Origin: Ulva prolifera
Taxonomy: Eukaryota; Chlorophyta; Ulvophyceae; Ulvales; Ulvaceae
Direction of reading: 5' to 3'
DNA: 64,000 bases
Assembly: GCA_023078555.1 (NCBI GenBank)
Contig: CM041196.1
Coordinates: forward strand, 2,232,001-2,296,000
Of the stretch, positions 22,117 to 34,797 are shown piece after piece. The position numbers and the translations under genes are program-made. The notes beneath the pieces are model-generated. The model searched no databases. It was not told the DNA's origin and saw nothing but the letters and a program-made list of their open reading frames with translations. Numbering within the stretch: position 1 is the stretch's first letter; each line of letters begins with the position of its first letter.

Positions 22117-24984
22117 TTGGATAGCCTTGCGGAAGATGAGAAGCGGACGCTTGTAGCGCCAGGCGCAGGCACGATACATGATCAGCCTCGCGGTTTCGCG
22201 TCTTCGTGGTCAATGACATCAAACATACTTCAAGGGCACGATGTCAACACGTTGTCCTTGCCTGGCCCGTGTTTGGCCCTGTCAAGCGAGAGCAACACGC
22301 AAACCCCCTTACATCAGCATACGGGCCAGCCTCTGGATCTGTCAAGGATTAACAGCCAACCTCAGCATGCGCACTGTTCAGCTCCAGTCAATTCCGCAAG
22401 CCATCCGCGTTCTGCTTCAATCTCTGCGCTGCAGCAGTATATCAATGCTGCCCACCTGGGGACATCGATTGATGACGGACATCACCTGCCCTCCCACACT
22501 GATGCTGCATTCGAGCATGGCGTATCTGCGAGCTGCTTTGATTTGTCTGCGTCACAGCTGCACCATGCTCCGTCCGACGTGCTCAAGAGCGGCCCCCAGG
22601 CGATTCATCAGATGAACCTGCCATCCTCTGTGTCCTGCTCATCCAACACCACGAGACACCCTCAAGCTCTGCCAGCTCAATCTCACCACGCCGCACTGCA
22701 GCCCTTGCAGCTGCAGACACATCATGCGGTGCACCAGTTCCTGCCCCTGCCGTCCACCAGCGGGGTGGGAAGCCGTGCGCACACCCTCCCTGCGGCAGCT
22801 GTGTGGCCTCCCTACTCCGAGAGCTTCTCTTCCGGCACAGTCAATGCGTATAAGTATCACCAGTCTGCGCCAGAGCACATCAGTGCAGCAGCTCCGATGC
22901 CCATGCAGGCGCCCAATGCCATTGACTCGCACCTGCATGCTTACATGAGCCACCCAAAGCCCGTCCCGGGGTTACCACAGCCTGGTGATTCCTCTGGCCT
23001 CGGCTCCGCCCCCGAAATGCACCTCGCTCGCCTCTCTCTGGGCATGCTGCCAGAGACTGCCGATGCAGCAGGTCATCATCCTGGCTACCCTCTCCCTGTC
23101 CCCAGCCAAGCTTCTGGGATGCCGTCGCAGTCCGCTCCCCCGAACAAGTCGCCAGACTGGTGCGTCGTCACTGGGTTGATGCTCGCGCCCGGCCACTCCC
23201 GGGCCCCGGAGCCCTCCAGCGTCGTATCCGTCACGACCATGCTCCTCTGGCCGCCTGGCATCCGCTCCGCGCTGCAGGCGGGGCAGCTCTGCCTGACGCT
23301 TGACCCCACTGAGCTCGAGTGCCGTGGCAGCTCCTTCCTCCCGAGCCTCGTGTTCACCTGCCCGCACTCTGACGAGGCAACGATGATGGCCACTCTCAAG
23401 GGTTCGGCACCTCCTTCAGTCCACCTCCTTCAGTCCACACCCCGCTTCTGTGCACCGGCCCCCCTGGAACCTGTTGCTGCATTGGCTCTCGTGCAACGCA
23501 CCCCAAAATTTGCAGGGCCGCAGAATTCAGCATGCAGTCGGCGTGTTTGTGAGCGGTCACGGTCGGCGTGCTTTCGCCGCCGAGCGCGATGTGCCACAGG
23601 GACTTGAGCCGCCAGTGTACATGTGGGCATGCTTGTGTGGTGTCATGTGTGCGTCGTACACCTGCACATGCGCGGAACCTGGGCTTACCTGTCGAGGTCT
23701 CCCGCTAGCTCCTACATGCCTCTGCTGCTGAGCTGTTCACGTGGTGTGCTGTGGGCCGCTGTTGCCGGTGGCGCAGCACCTCCCGGATCGTGGTGGCGGT
23801 GCCTATGCAGGGGTGTACCGGTGCGACATGTTCCACGGCCGCGCGGATCTGGCGGAGCCATGGCGCATGCCACACTCCTGGGAGACCGGCACCGGGGAGG
23901 TCACCGTGCGTGAGATGTCGGGCGTGCGCCTCGTGCTGTCTCGGCACGGCTTCAGCCTGCTCCCCAGCACGGCGTCGGCGACCTTCCTCTGCATGCAGGT
24001 GTGGGGCCCTGTTGCCAATTCTTTCCGTTCCGTTCCCGTACACTGCGTCGCTGTTGCTATGCTGCACCTATCATCCTGTACTTCTTTCGTGTTTTGATGT
24101 GCGCGCACGTGCCTCATAATACTAGCGCGGCACTGCCCAGCAGTTGCAGCTCTGCCGGCCCCGGTGTCCTGCCCCAAGGTGTGGTGCACCGCTGCACGTG
24201 TGCCACCGCCATAGCATGGCGCCCTGTTGTTTCGGGAGTGTGGGGATGATGCAGTCGTATCGCGCATACTTCGTTACTGCGGCCGCGCTGCGGGTGACTA
24301 CAGCCTGTTAGAGGGGCACCTGTTTACCCCCACGCAATCTAGTGTCCTGTTGCCGCCACTTCTGGCCATGCCTCACACCTGCTGCCGCTGCCATGCAGAG
24401 CCTGATCGCAGTCCTGGGCAATCCCGCCCTCGCGTCGCTGACGGCGTCGTCCAACCGCCTGCCGTACGGCAGCCCCGCGCTGTCGTCGGTCGAGAGCACC
24501 CCGGGGCGCCTGCTGCTCTGGGAGGTCATCCGCAGCGCCACAAGCGTCGCCACACATTTGCAGTCAGCCCCCCGCGAGTCGCGCGCACCCACCCAACGAG
24601 TGCGTCCCCGTATTTTCACAATGTGACTCTCCATATGCACTGCCCATGGCCCTTTGCACCGGCCTGGCCGCCCTGCGATGAGTGTCCTGTGAGCACAGAG
24701 ATGTTCCACGTGTCTCACGCAGAAGGCCTCATTTGCAATGCGTACAGGTGGCGCCCCCGGTCGATACTTCGCGTGGCGGTTGGCTGCAGCGCCTGAACCA
24801 TGAGAAGCAGAAGCAGGATCTGTCGGTGGAGTGGCACGACCGGCAGCTGTCGGACCTGACGTGGATTTCCACACTGCTCGTGAACGGGGCGCCTGTGAAC
24901 AGCAGCGACCCGTGCGTGAAGAAGCAGGATGCGCGTGATAGCGCCGCGCGCTCATACCTGGTGTCCGTCGGTGCCTGCGAGTAA
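22117..24984 (+). CDS. Uncharacterised protein with Gln/His/Ser-rich N-terminal half, 4 exons
   Basis: Exons 22117-23401, 23811-23998, 24399-24545 and 24748-24984 join with matching phases (1, 0, 0) to a TGA stop, about 618 codons. The first 330 residues are low-complexity and rich in Ser, His, Gln, Pro and Ala (QPQHAHCSAPV, MQAPNAIDSHLHAYMSHPKP), typical of an intrinsically disordered regulator. From about residue 340 the sequence becomes ordered: DWCVVTGLMLAPGHS, SVTTMLLWPPGIRSALQAGQ, GVYRCDMFHGRADLAEPWRM, GWLQRLNHEKQKQDL and SVEWHDRQLSDLTWIST. I do not recognise this domain; function is unknown. The start is not fixed: the frame has no ATG at 22117, the first in-frame ATG lies near 22213, and an upstream exon is possible. 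Confidence 0.7.
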
Positions 24985-27900
24985 CCCCTCACCGTGGCGC
25001 GCTGAGTGGTGGCTGCAAGTGGAACTGAGAGATACAGCAGCCGGGGGCCGACAGTCGTCGGCGGTCCGGCTGGAGCACGGCTGGCAGGCTGCATTTGCTC
25101 GCTGTAAATGCAGCGTGCCAGTGTGTGCAAGCAGGGCGTCGTGGGCGGGTGTGGCTGCATAAGTTCGTGCCCGCAGAGCTCTGTTGAACGGTGTTGGAGG
25201 TTGGATCTGTTGGATCTGGGCAGTTTTTCTCAGATCCTTGAGATGTGTACTTCTGATTGAGCTAGATGACCCGACATCGATGAACATAGGAGAGGGGGGG
25301 TGGGCGGAACTGGCTGAAAGCCACAAGCGACGCGCGGTGAGGAGCAAAGCCAGTGCTGCTGGCAGTACCCGTGAATTGTGACTGAATGTCATGTATGTCT
25401 GCACACAGCGCGCCCGCCGCTGTGTTGCGCGTGCACTCGCGCTGCGATGGTGGTGTGTGTGGCTGTGATGAGAGATGGGGGGGGGAGGGGCACTATGTTG
25501 CATGTCTTGGCGGCAGGGGAGCTCCATGCCTGCACCATGCCTGCGCCGAGGGGTAACGGGGATGCCATGAGTTCTTGCAAGGCGATTGGGCTAGGGGCTG
25601 AGCACTGGGGGAGTCCAAGACGTGTGGCCCGAACGTGGTCGGACCGTCTCGGTCGGGATGCCGTGGTGGGTTCCCCCAGTGTCACACCCACCCATCTGGC
25701 ACACCTTTGCTGATCAGCCTGCCCCGTGCGGGCAACGGTCATCCAGATGGCACCTTGTGCGGGAGAGAGGCCGTTACTCTGCCAGACGGCTGGAATGAAT
25801 TAGATCCTGCCGCCGTGTGGAGTACGGGGGTGCGTGGGTGTTTATTTTGCGCACTAAGAGGCTTTAGCAGCGTGTGCGGTGCAGCTCTACTGCAGCAGCT
25901 TGATGCCTTCCAATCCGCAGCGTTTCTTGCTCTGCGAGTGGATGGAAGGCCTAGTACGGCAGCTGAGCCAGGTGGAGATGCACCGAGAACTACATGATCG
26001 TGAATCTATGTTGACTCAACAATGGCAGCAGGATGCTGTTGAGTTGATTGTAGCTGCGTGTGATGTGGTCTGGCGGCTCACGTCGCCACCTGCGTCAGCG
26101 GCTGGACGATGCATGCATGGTGCATGGATATGCTGCAGGAGTGACAGTCAGAGGCTGCGACGGAGGAAGATTGAAGCCCTGTGTTCATTGGGTGTCGGCT
26201 GACTGGTTTCTTCGGTGAGGCCCAGCGACACTGTACCCCTGCCAAGTTTCGAAGACATGTTGGATACCAGTACGATGTATGCTGTAGATACTGACGTACG
26301 CTCTGCAAAGCCTGAGTTCTGTGGCGATGCGAGTTGATGTGTATGTGCACAGACATGCCTCTGTGGAGTGGCTTGCTGCCTTGGGCCGGCCGCTCCAGCG
26401 ATGCAATCAGGAGTGTTTATGCTCATGGTTGGACATCACAGCCTGAGATGGGTGCCAAGCAGGCCGTGACTGGCGGTGTGCTGGCAACAGTTTACAGCGT
26501 GTGTCCTGAACCATGAAATGTAAAACGAACAGGCACATATGCCTCCAGGCTGGTCAAATCCAGTGGCCTTCACGAGACACACCCACCAGTCAATCCGTAC
26601 GTTTGTTTGCGCACTACACACACCAGGTCTACAGACCTGTGAATACAAATAGCCAACAGAAGCTCGGACAGGCCTTTCAAAATGCAAACACATGGCCGTC
26701 CAGACACTGCCACCTCACCACCCAAACTTGTGTGCCAATTTGGTGGTATGTCTGTGCCAGTCTGGTGGTACATCTCCAATGAAGCCATACAAATGAAAAG
26801 TACATGGTTTCATTCTACCGCCCCAGGACTCCTGAGCAGGGCTGACCCTGCCGCGGCGGCACAGAAAACATCGTTGCCAATAGCCTGCTATCAGCAACAA
26901 ATCTGCAATGCGGAGGACGGATGCTGGACAGGCACAGATGTCAGAAAGGCGTAACTTTCAATATGACATGGTTGACTATACAAACGGCTGTTTCGGAGTC
27001 AAACTAACGCTTAAGCAATTACCATTGGTGAACATCATTTGGTGTTGTCAGGTGATTGGCTTTTGTGGGTCCACAGACAGAGGCACTGCCCATCGAGGCT
27101 TACATCACACTCCCTCTGTTGGTGTGCCAGAACAGGTCATATGCAGTAGTAATGCAGCTGCTCTCACATGAGGCGCACGCTGGCTGTGCAACACTATGGT
27201 TGAGCATGCAACAATGCCGCCGCAACAAATTCACCAATTTGGAGCGAGGTGGGCGTTCTCCACCACAGGCCACAATTGGAGGCATGATCATGCCTGATGC
27301 AAAGATGAACACCGAAGCAGCGCATCCATGGTAGCAGTAACACTGAGCCTCAAGGCTACAAGACACACGTGCTCCGCCTGCTGTAGAGTACATATCCAGC
27401 AGAACATAATAGGATTCTGCCAGGTGTACGTCACCTGGTAGCAGGAGTCATGCCATTGGCCTCCTGGCTGGCCGCTTCTGTTGAAGGCAGTCAGCACGTG
27501 CTGCACAGATGTGGCTCGCACGATCACTTCCGCAGACACACCAGGCTCAGGAGCGTGTCATAGAGCCACCCTAGCCGTGGTGGTGCTGCAACAGCAGCAT
27601 ACACGGATAAGCGGCTCTGTGGAAAGCTGCACTCCTGACAGCACCATGTCAGCACTTGCCACCCACAGTGTGCCAGCGCCACAGACCAACGCGCTCCCAG
27701 TTCTTGCGTTCAAGAGCAGTGAAACATATTATAGTTGGGTATGGCAGGCAGGCTTATCAAATCTGTGCGGCCCCCGCCCGACCGGAGCAGCTCATTTGCC
27801 CACTAGTCTGGGCAGGATCATGAGCTCGCATCAGGTTCACGTCGGGTCCGCACATCATACAGACATAGCCCCACCATCACCCTCGTTAGGTTGTTTTTCC

Positions 27901-28484
27901 ACAATTGCGACCGTGCCTGCAATATTCGCGACGACTTGTATCTCGATGTGAAACAAGATGAGATGTGGCGACAGGCACAGCACGGCACACCCTTTCCAGC
28001 TGTGCTTGCAATTGCCAACGAAAGTTCGCAGTCGCAGATGACAGGGAACTTCTGTTGAGAGGGTGGGCTACGCATATAAGTGTTTTCGATGGACATCGCT
28101 CACTGGCCTCGCTCTGATTTCATTGTGCTCGACAAACGAGATCAAATCTGTGTCGTATTCACGAATTGCGAGAGACGTGCAATAAAAAGCCGGTGATAAC
28201 AGAGTGCCTGATTGGATGCAATCAAGATCGTAATAGCGCAAATCGAATTCCTGAAGCATGCTGTCGATCGTCTGCCCTGTGCTCGGAGCAAGGGGCACCC
28301 ATGAACGAAGCTGGGCGCGCTCATGCCATGCATCAATATTGAAGCCAAGGCTGTCAAGCTGTACATGTGCGCTCTGCACACTCTTCGAAGTCTCTTGGCC
28401 CTGACTGCACCGTGGGTTGGATCAGATGGTGCATGTGTAGGCAGCGCTGCTCAAAAACAGCCCTCCTGGAAGTTCGGATTTCAG
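24985..28484. other. Intergenic stretch with unassigned open frames
   Basis: No gene confidently recognised. 25879-26202 (+) is the most protein-like frame (see next entry). A minus-strand frame at 28068-28379 (LQEFDLRYYDLDCIQSGTL) looks plausible but has no family. Around 26730-26775 a GGTGGTA-containing motif repeats. Confidence 0.35.
25879..26202 (+). CDS. Possible exon of an unrecognised gene
   Basis: The frame contains an amphipathic, helix-like stretch (WMEGLVRQLSQVEMHRELHD and the following QQWQQDAVELIVAACDVVWR). It has no start context or splice partners that I can fix, so it is offered only as a candidate exon. Confidence 0.2.
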   Translation: MQLYCSSLMPSNPQRFLLCEWMEGLVRQLSQVEMHRELHDRESMLTQQWQQDAVELIVAACDVVWRLTSPPASAAGRCMHGAWICCRSDSQRLRRRKIEALCSLGVG

Positions 28485-30169
28485 ATGAACGAAAGATATC
28501 TCAAGTGGGGTGAAAGTGGTCAAGGCCGATTCTTGAAGCTACACTGTGGGGAGAAGCTGGGATGGACACCTGAGCAGGTGTGGCGTATCGCAACATGCGG
28601 TCCCTTCGTTTCTTCGCTCGTTGCAGCCTGTATCGAGCCGGCACAGCTCCCCACTATGACGCTACGTATAGTGTTGCACAGTGCTACATGCTAAACCCGG
28701 CGTCAGCATAGAGGTGTCAGATGCACTGCAGCTACGCCGTCCCACTCAGAGGCTCCTCCGCAGCCCAGCAGCCTCGCGCTCGGACCCCCCAGCCTGTTGA
28801 CACAGCTCCAGCGGCAGCTGATGGCATCAGCTGCCACCCAATGACCCCCCCGGCCGGTTTCCTGGTGTAGGTTGAGGACGAGATCCAGGCACTGATGGCC
28901 CTCCTTCCAGGCCTAGAGCTGCGATTTGACCGAATGAAAGCCGACCTGATGCTGCGGCTGCTGACACACCGCAACACGATCGCAGCCAGCATGATTGCGC
29001 TGCGGCGTGAGCTCCCGGACGCCGACATCGCGGCCATGGTCGCACGCTACCCAGCCCTCGTCATGGACTTCTCAGAGAGTGAGCTTGTGGACAGTATCGC
29101 TGCCGTGCGGTGCGCTCCACCTCTGCCTGTAGCCCGCTCCACACACCGCACGACATACAGCTCTGCGCAACGCTCCACACGCTCCGCACCTCTGCCAGCC
29201 TCTCCACACACCCATCCACACCCCTGCGCCACCCCGCAGCCACACCCCGCCTCGGCCGCATCTCTACGTCTGCTTGCCTCTCAGATGTCTTGGCCCTCCG
29301 GCTTGAGCGCCGCACGCTGCAGCCGGCCGGCTCCAGATCATGCTCTGCAGGCACTCGTGGGTGTGATTTTTGCCAACACGCCTCCCCATCAGCAGGGATT
29401 GTATGGAATATTCTCTGCCAGCCTCTCACGTGTAGCATCCCCATGCATCCACTGCCCCGCGCCGACCGCCGCGGCATGCTGCAGGGAGGCGTTGCCTGGG
29501 GCGCAGGGGGTGGGCGGCATGCTCGAGCTGGAGCCGCGGATCCTCACGGTCGACATACAGAGTCTTCTCACCGAGATCGAGCGCCTGCTGCCCGGCCAGG
29601 ACCCACAGAAGCTTCTCATCCAGAACCCCTCGGTACGCCCTGCACCTCACCTCTGCTGCCTCTATCTCCTATTTTGGTCGGTCTTTCTTTAAATTGTCCC
29701 CACCCCTGTCTGTGTATGCTCTACAGTGAGGCATGGATGGGGACAGATATGTGTCACTGTGTGTGCTGCTTCGGCCAATATCAACCGCACCTAGCATGGC
29801 CTCCACAGCTGACAGATATGGACATATCAACCCCGCCGGCTGCGACTGAGCAGAGCCATGGCTGACAACGTGCTGTGGCTGCGGCGCAGAACATCTTCGA
29901 GCTCGTTCCGCCGCCGGCACGCATGCTGGGTGACGAGTACGCAGTGTGACCCCCTGCGCCACATCCACCGCTCCTACAGCCGCGCAGCTCGTCGCACCGC
30001 ACCACCCCAACACCCACAGCACGCCGCGTCAACCCCCCCCCCCCGTGATCCCCCCCGTGACGCATACCGTGACGTGCAGTCGTACATGGACATGCTGAGC
30101 CAGGGCCTGCGATCATCGCTGCTGGACGAGCCAGGGCTGCAGACGCTGATCAACCACTCCAAGGGCTGA
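28485..30169 (+). CDS. Helical LLP-repeat protein, possibly mTERF-like, 5' end unresolved
   Basis: Exons 28485-28577 (tentative), 28871-29104, 29507-29632, 29890-29943 and 30080-30169 (TGA) are all phase 0 and joined at CAG, GCC or TCG boundaries. The sequence shows a degenerate repeat of about 35-40 residues: EIQALMALLPGLELRFDRMK, ALRRELPDADIAAMVARYPA and EIERLLPGQDPQKLLIQNPS. Each unit pairs a Leu-Leu-Pro turn with an amphipathic helix ending in a P-x-L motif. This pattern resembles mTERF-type organellar nucleic-acid-binding proteins, but the repeats are too few and divergent to be sure. If so, it would act in a plastid or mitochondrion. The protein ends TLINHSKG. The first exon (LGWTPEQ) and any targeting sequence need transcript support. 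Confidence 0.6.
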
Positions 30170-30749
30170 AGACGGGTGAGAGGAAAGAGGGGAGATAGGG
30201 GGGGAGGGGGAGCGGGGCCTGGTGCATGCAGGCTGTGGCCCTGCTTCGGTGGCAGCACGCAGGGACCACGGCCTCCACCTGCGGCCGGTCGAACCCCGAA
30301 GCAGGCCCTTGCTTCGGTGCGCCCTGGTGCCACGCCGGGGCGCGGCCCTGCATGCATGAGCGGCGGCCGCGAGGTCTGGCCTACCTTGTGACAAGATCAA
30401 GCTGCAGTGGACCTTTGTTTCCAGCTCGCGAATTCTTGCCGCCGGTGCGTAGCACGGTGGCGCGGGGGCAGCTTGGTCTGGCGGGTGCCGTGGTCAGTAG
30501 CTTTCGATCTGTAGACAGCGTGTTGAGGCTGCTAGGGCCGCAGCACTCGCCGTAAGCCGGGGTGCGTGTCACAATGGGCGATTCCAGTTCATACTCAGAC
30601 GTGATGCGCAGGCTGTAGCACAGCATGGCTGCATTGATGATGTAGTTGAGTCAGATAATTTGCAGCAGCCTGGCCCTTGTGGGGGCTGAGCCGGGTGAGC
30701 ATCAGATGTGAGTCGGTCTGCCCGAGGTCGTGCCCTCTCAGTGCCAAAC

Positions 30750-30778
30750 GGGGGGGGGGGGGGGGGGGGGGGGGGGGG
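30750..30778. repeat. Poly-G run
   Basis: 29 consecutive G in intergenic DNA between the LLP-repeat and RING-ligase genes. Confidence 0.95.
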
Positions 30779-31110
30779 CTGCAAGGCCTATCGTCAACTC
30801 CGTGGTGTTCGCGGCCATATCCTCATCGTATAACTATGGAGTATGGCCGTGTTACCAATACCTACGCCAGGAGCGCAAGCCCCTGCAGAGTCAGTGAGCC
30901 AGTCGTGCGTGCCTGTGTCCAAGGGGAGTCTCATAGCAACGCTTTGAAGCTACGTTCGAGAGCGCGCCCCCTGAAGGGCACGGCCGGGCTGTGGTGCGTG
31001 TGGGTGGCACTGAGGTGTCCCCTGCGCTGCCGTACATGCCATGCCGTACATGCCATGCCGTTCCCGCTTGACCCTGTAGGCTTGCCGCGGCTGTGAAGAA
31101 TCACGACTGC

Positions 31111-31168
31111 GTTGTCAATGTCCACTTCAGCATATGGCTCAGTTAATTCAGATTTACTTTTTACTTGA
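31111..31168 (+). repeat. Dispersed repeat family 1, full core copy
   Basis: GTTGTCAATGTCC, then ATATGGCTCAGTTAATTCAG, then ATTTACTTTTTACTT. One substitution (GTTAAT for GTAAAT) weakens the internal palindrome. Confidence 0.75.
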
Positions 31169-32022
31169 CTGCTGCCCCAGCTCCGTCTCGGGGTGCACCG
31201 CAGCGATGCCGGCCTCCAAGTTGGACAGTCCCTCGTGCACCATGTGTGGCGTAGCTTGTTTACTTTCATTCTGTTGGTGGGTGCATTCGTGGTGATGCTG
31301 TGGGGAGCTTGAGGTCTGTCCTTGTGGCGATGGTCCTGACTCCGGTGTGTGGCAGTGCCTTCGTGTGGCCATGGGCGCAGCAGTGATCTCCCTGGTGCAG
31401 CCTTGTCCCAGCCCTGCTGAAGACGTTGTCAGGACTGGCTGTCTGCTGTTTAGTAGTTTAGTTTTGTTGGTGTGTCTGTAGTATTTCTGCCTCTCTATCG
31501 GGGTGCTGGGTTGATGCCCGGTTGAGTGAGACATGTGCCCGATGTTGTGTTGTGTTATACCTGGATGGCGAGGTTGGACGTGGAGAGCAGAACGGCCTGC
31601 TTGCGTGTTCACAGCCTGCGGTTTCAAGGGCTGCAGTTGGCTTCGGAGTGATGATGTAAAGCATGACTACATGTTGAAAGTCCGCCATGCGTGTACGAAT
31701 AATGCCAGCGGCTATGCGACAGAGCAGACAGCACGTCTGGCTCGCGGCCCATGCGGTCGATGACTCTTGCACCAGTGCAGCGGTGTGTGGGCAGTGGCGC
31801 GTGACGACCTGCATCGCGAGATTCGACCCCGGCTCGGCGAGTGGGATGACGCTGACGTCAACGCCAATGCCCCGAAACTCGGTGATGTGCGATCGCTGTC
31901 GAGTCTACCGCTGCTGCGGCATGTTTCCTGCCTGAATAAGCCGTAACACGATGCTGTCTGAGCGTATCGACGACTCCGTCGATAATCGTTGTGAAGTGTG
32001 AGCCTGGACAGCACGGGTTACC

Positions 32023-33920
32023 ATGGGAAACAGCTCCTCTCGCAGAGGTAGCAGGCAGAACCGCCCAGGATCTAACCCTCAAGCACCGGATGACTCCGTT
32101 GGTCAGGTGTGATCATGTTGGTTTTGTGGAACTTGTGTATCTGCAACGCACTGCAATTTCGCGACGCACCGCATGTGCCCGACACTTTTAACCGCTGCAT
32201 CTGTTTCTCTCGTGATGCGCGATGTTGAAGAGAAAGCTGGTGTCAATCGAAACGGTGCTGTCGTGGATCTGCTTGACGGCAGCGGGTTGTGTTGTGAGAG
32301 ACGGAACATGCAACAGTAGCCACGGTGCAGAATGGGGTGCCTGCACCTTTCCCAGCAGGCCAGATAAATTCGCGGCAGGAATCGGCAACAGCAGGGCATG
32401 CATCCTCGCATCCTCAGATGCCGGGAGCGGCATCAAGTGCAGTGCCAAAGCAGGCCAACGTGCACCAAACGACAACAGTGCGAAACTTGGTGAATCTGAA
32501 GAAACAGAGTTTACACTTGACACCACGAAAAGATGATCCAGATGTTCTAGATATTTCGTTTACAATCGACGCTGTCCAAGAATGCATGTGCGCCAACCTC
32601 TGCAGCTGCTGTCTGAACTGCTCATGACATCATGCTGCCTTGAAGTGACCCACGTCCGCCGATTGCAGTGTGAGTATCTTCCTGGTCGGGAAAGAAGATC
32701 GTAAAACTGGCCAGATCACAGCCAGGAAGATTGTATGTGACACTGCCAGATGTCCAGTTGGTGTATGGCTCTCACTCATCTCTTGACATGCTCAATAAGC
32801 AGTGACATGTTCCCATAAAAAAAGTCCGTGTGGTTTTCAAATTTTCAAATGCAACCGTTTCTGTTCATGGCCTTCTTTCATGTATCATGCTCGCACATGG
32901 GTTATTCGTGTGCAGATGAACGTTCAATTTCCGTTCCCAGAGCTTTCACCTGAGCAGTACAGCATCCACACGGCAGACTTTTCAGCTGACCAGTTGCGAT
33001 CCGCTGACGTCCCAACCTTCCAGTATCCGTTGTTTATTCGGCTGGAGACTCTTGCAGATAAGGCAGCAGCTGGGCAGCATGACCTCTCTGAGCGGGTCGC
33101 GGGGGCCCCGCTCACCTCCTGGGTACAATGCCAAACAACATGTGCACTGATTGGTGAGCCAGCGAATGCCGATGAAGATTCCTGCAAGGTTATTCGGCAA
33201 CGCATCTGGGTTCATGAACTCTTCTATGATCTTCAGGTATGCACGCTTCATCTTCATATGCCTATGTCCTCTTCCACGCAAACAATGACATTGAACTAGC
33301 ACAGCGTCAGATTTTAGCCCGCCATTTTTTCTCTTCTGACGCTGCCTTCCTTTCTGGTACGATGCGAGCACAACACAACCCAATGTCACAACGTAGCATG
33401 CTGCCAATGGAGCATGCTTTCATGTGACCGTAGGGCCCCATGTCGATGTGAGCTCAGTAACATGATATTCATCTACACTTGTTTCTATGCATCATGGTTC
33501 CGCATGGCTATGGTGATGCGGACACGTACAAAGCCCTCATGGCAGCGTTGCTTTGCTGAGCACTGACGTCCACAACCATACATCTACTCGTGGTCAATCA
33601 TTGGCTCGTCATCTCTGTTCCAGCATGATGAGATGGGGTGTGCTCGCCAAGAACAGGCAAGCATGATAGCACGCCGTATGCAGGAGATATACGGCATCAC
33701 CGAGGCGAACCAGGCGTCTCATGGTGAAGGCGATTTCTCAGCCGATTGCGTCGTCTGCCTGACAAACCGCAAAAACACGACCGTGCTGCCCTGCCGGCAC
33801 TTCTGCATGTGCAATGAGTGTGCCAAGGCACTCCTGCGCCGCACCCGCACCTGCCCGATGTGCCGCCTGCCTATTTCAAGCGTCCTACAAATCCAGATCC
33901 AGCAGGCAGCCCTCACCTGA
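32023..33920 (+). CDS. RING-type E3 ubiquitin ligase, LOG2/LUL (MGRN1/RNF157) family, 324 aa
   Basis: Exons 32023-32106, 32379-32587, 32669-32732, 32916-33236 and 33624-33920 join in phase to 325 codons with stop, the usual family size. The start MGNSSSRRGS is an N-myristoylation signal, expected for this membrane-associated family. The DAR2-like region follows: VRNLVNLKKQSLHLTP, SFTIDAVQE, then VSIFLVGKEDRK. Next come FQYPLFIRLE and IRQRIWVHELFYDLQ, then EIYGITEAN. The C-terminal RING has CVVC, LPCRHFCMCNEC and CPMCRLPISSVLQI, a complete C3HC4 set with the family's hydrophobic tail. It transfers ubiquitin from an E2 to membrane or signalling targets. The acceptor at 33623 was chosen for its pyrimidine tract; the alternative at 33656 is also in phase. 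Confidence 0.9.
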
Positions 33921-34797
33921 CGATGTGGCCTGTGATACGATTCCAGCAACAATCCATGTATTGTAGTACGAGGCTGTTGCAGACCAGTTGTGGTTGCTCG
34001 AGTTGTACCAGGTTTCATGCTCGCCAAGGCTGGTGGCTTTTTGTGCGCATTGCAGTGTGTAAGGCGACTTGCGAGGTTCTCCGATGTTGCCCATCGTGGA
34101 GCTTGTGATACAGCATGGGTCACATTGTTTTTCCACCCAGGCGCGCTGCCACATGGCCTGACCCAGTCAGCTCCTGCAGCATCACGAGTCACTGCCCCTG
34201 CCCGCGCAGCCCAGGCTACTGCAGCTTGACAGAAACAAATCGGGTTGTACCCGGTTTTCGCATGTAGCCTCGTCCGTAGATCATCATGATAGATCCGATG
34301 CTTGTAACTGTACATTATGCCATACTAGCAAGGCAACGCTGCAGCCCTGTGTGATTGTCATCACCCAAAGAAAATCACATGAGCGCTGATACGATTTGCT
34401 CACATTGTGCGGTGTGTTGCATGCTCACCAGCAGCCATGCCAACACGTACGCCGCCGCAGCTGGCGGTGCAACAAACTTTCTGCTTAAGCAAGACACCAA
34501 AGCCTCATCCGAACGTAACCACACGCATCCTCATGTATCTACACCTGCACTTGTATTTATGCCTGCATTTGCAGCTGCTCTCCTGTCCACCCACAAATCG
34601 CTAATCGATGGCAAGCACCAGCGCCATCAATGCTGTAGGACAGGTCCAGGCTAGCTTTAAATTATCCTACATGCACGACCGCTGGCACGCGCCGCGGACT
34701 GTGCGGGCCATTGTATGACCTCTGGTGCTGCAGCAAACATGGCTCTTCCCCACGCGGCCTGACGTTCCAAGTCATAAGTGATGGGGTCCCGCAGAGT
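33921..34797. other. Convergent intergenic region
   Basis: Separates the convergent RING-ligase and bZIP genes and must hold both 3' ends. No gene seen. Confidence 0.5.

Larger units (their letters stand above)
30170..32022. other. Intergenic stretch with poly-G run and repeat copy
   Basis: Contains a 29-G run at 30750-30778, a tandem duplication of GTACATGCCATGCC near 31033 and a copy of dispersed repeat family 1. No coding region supported. The right end should contain the LUL-type ligase promoter. Confidence 0.5.
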
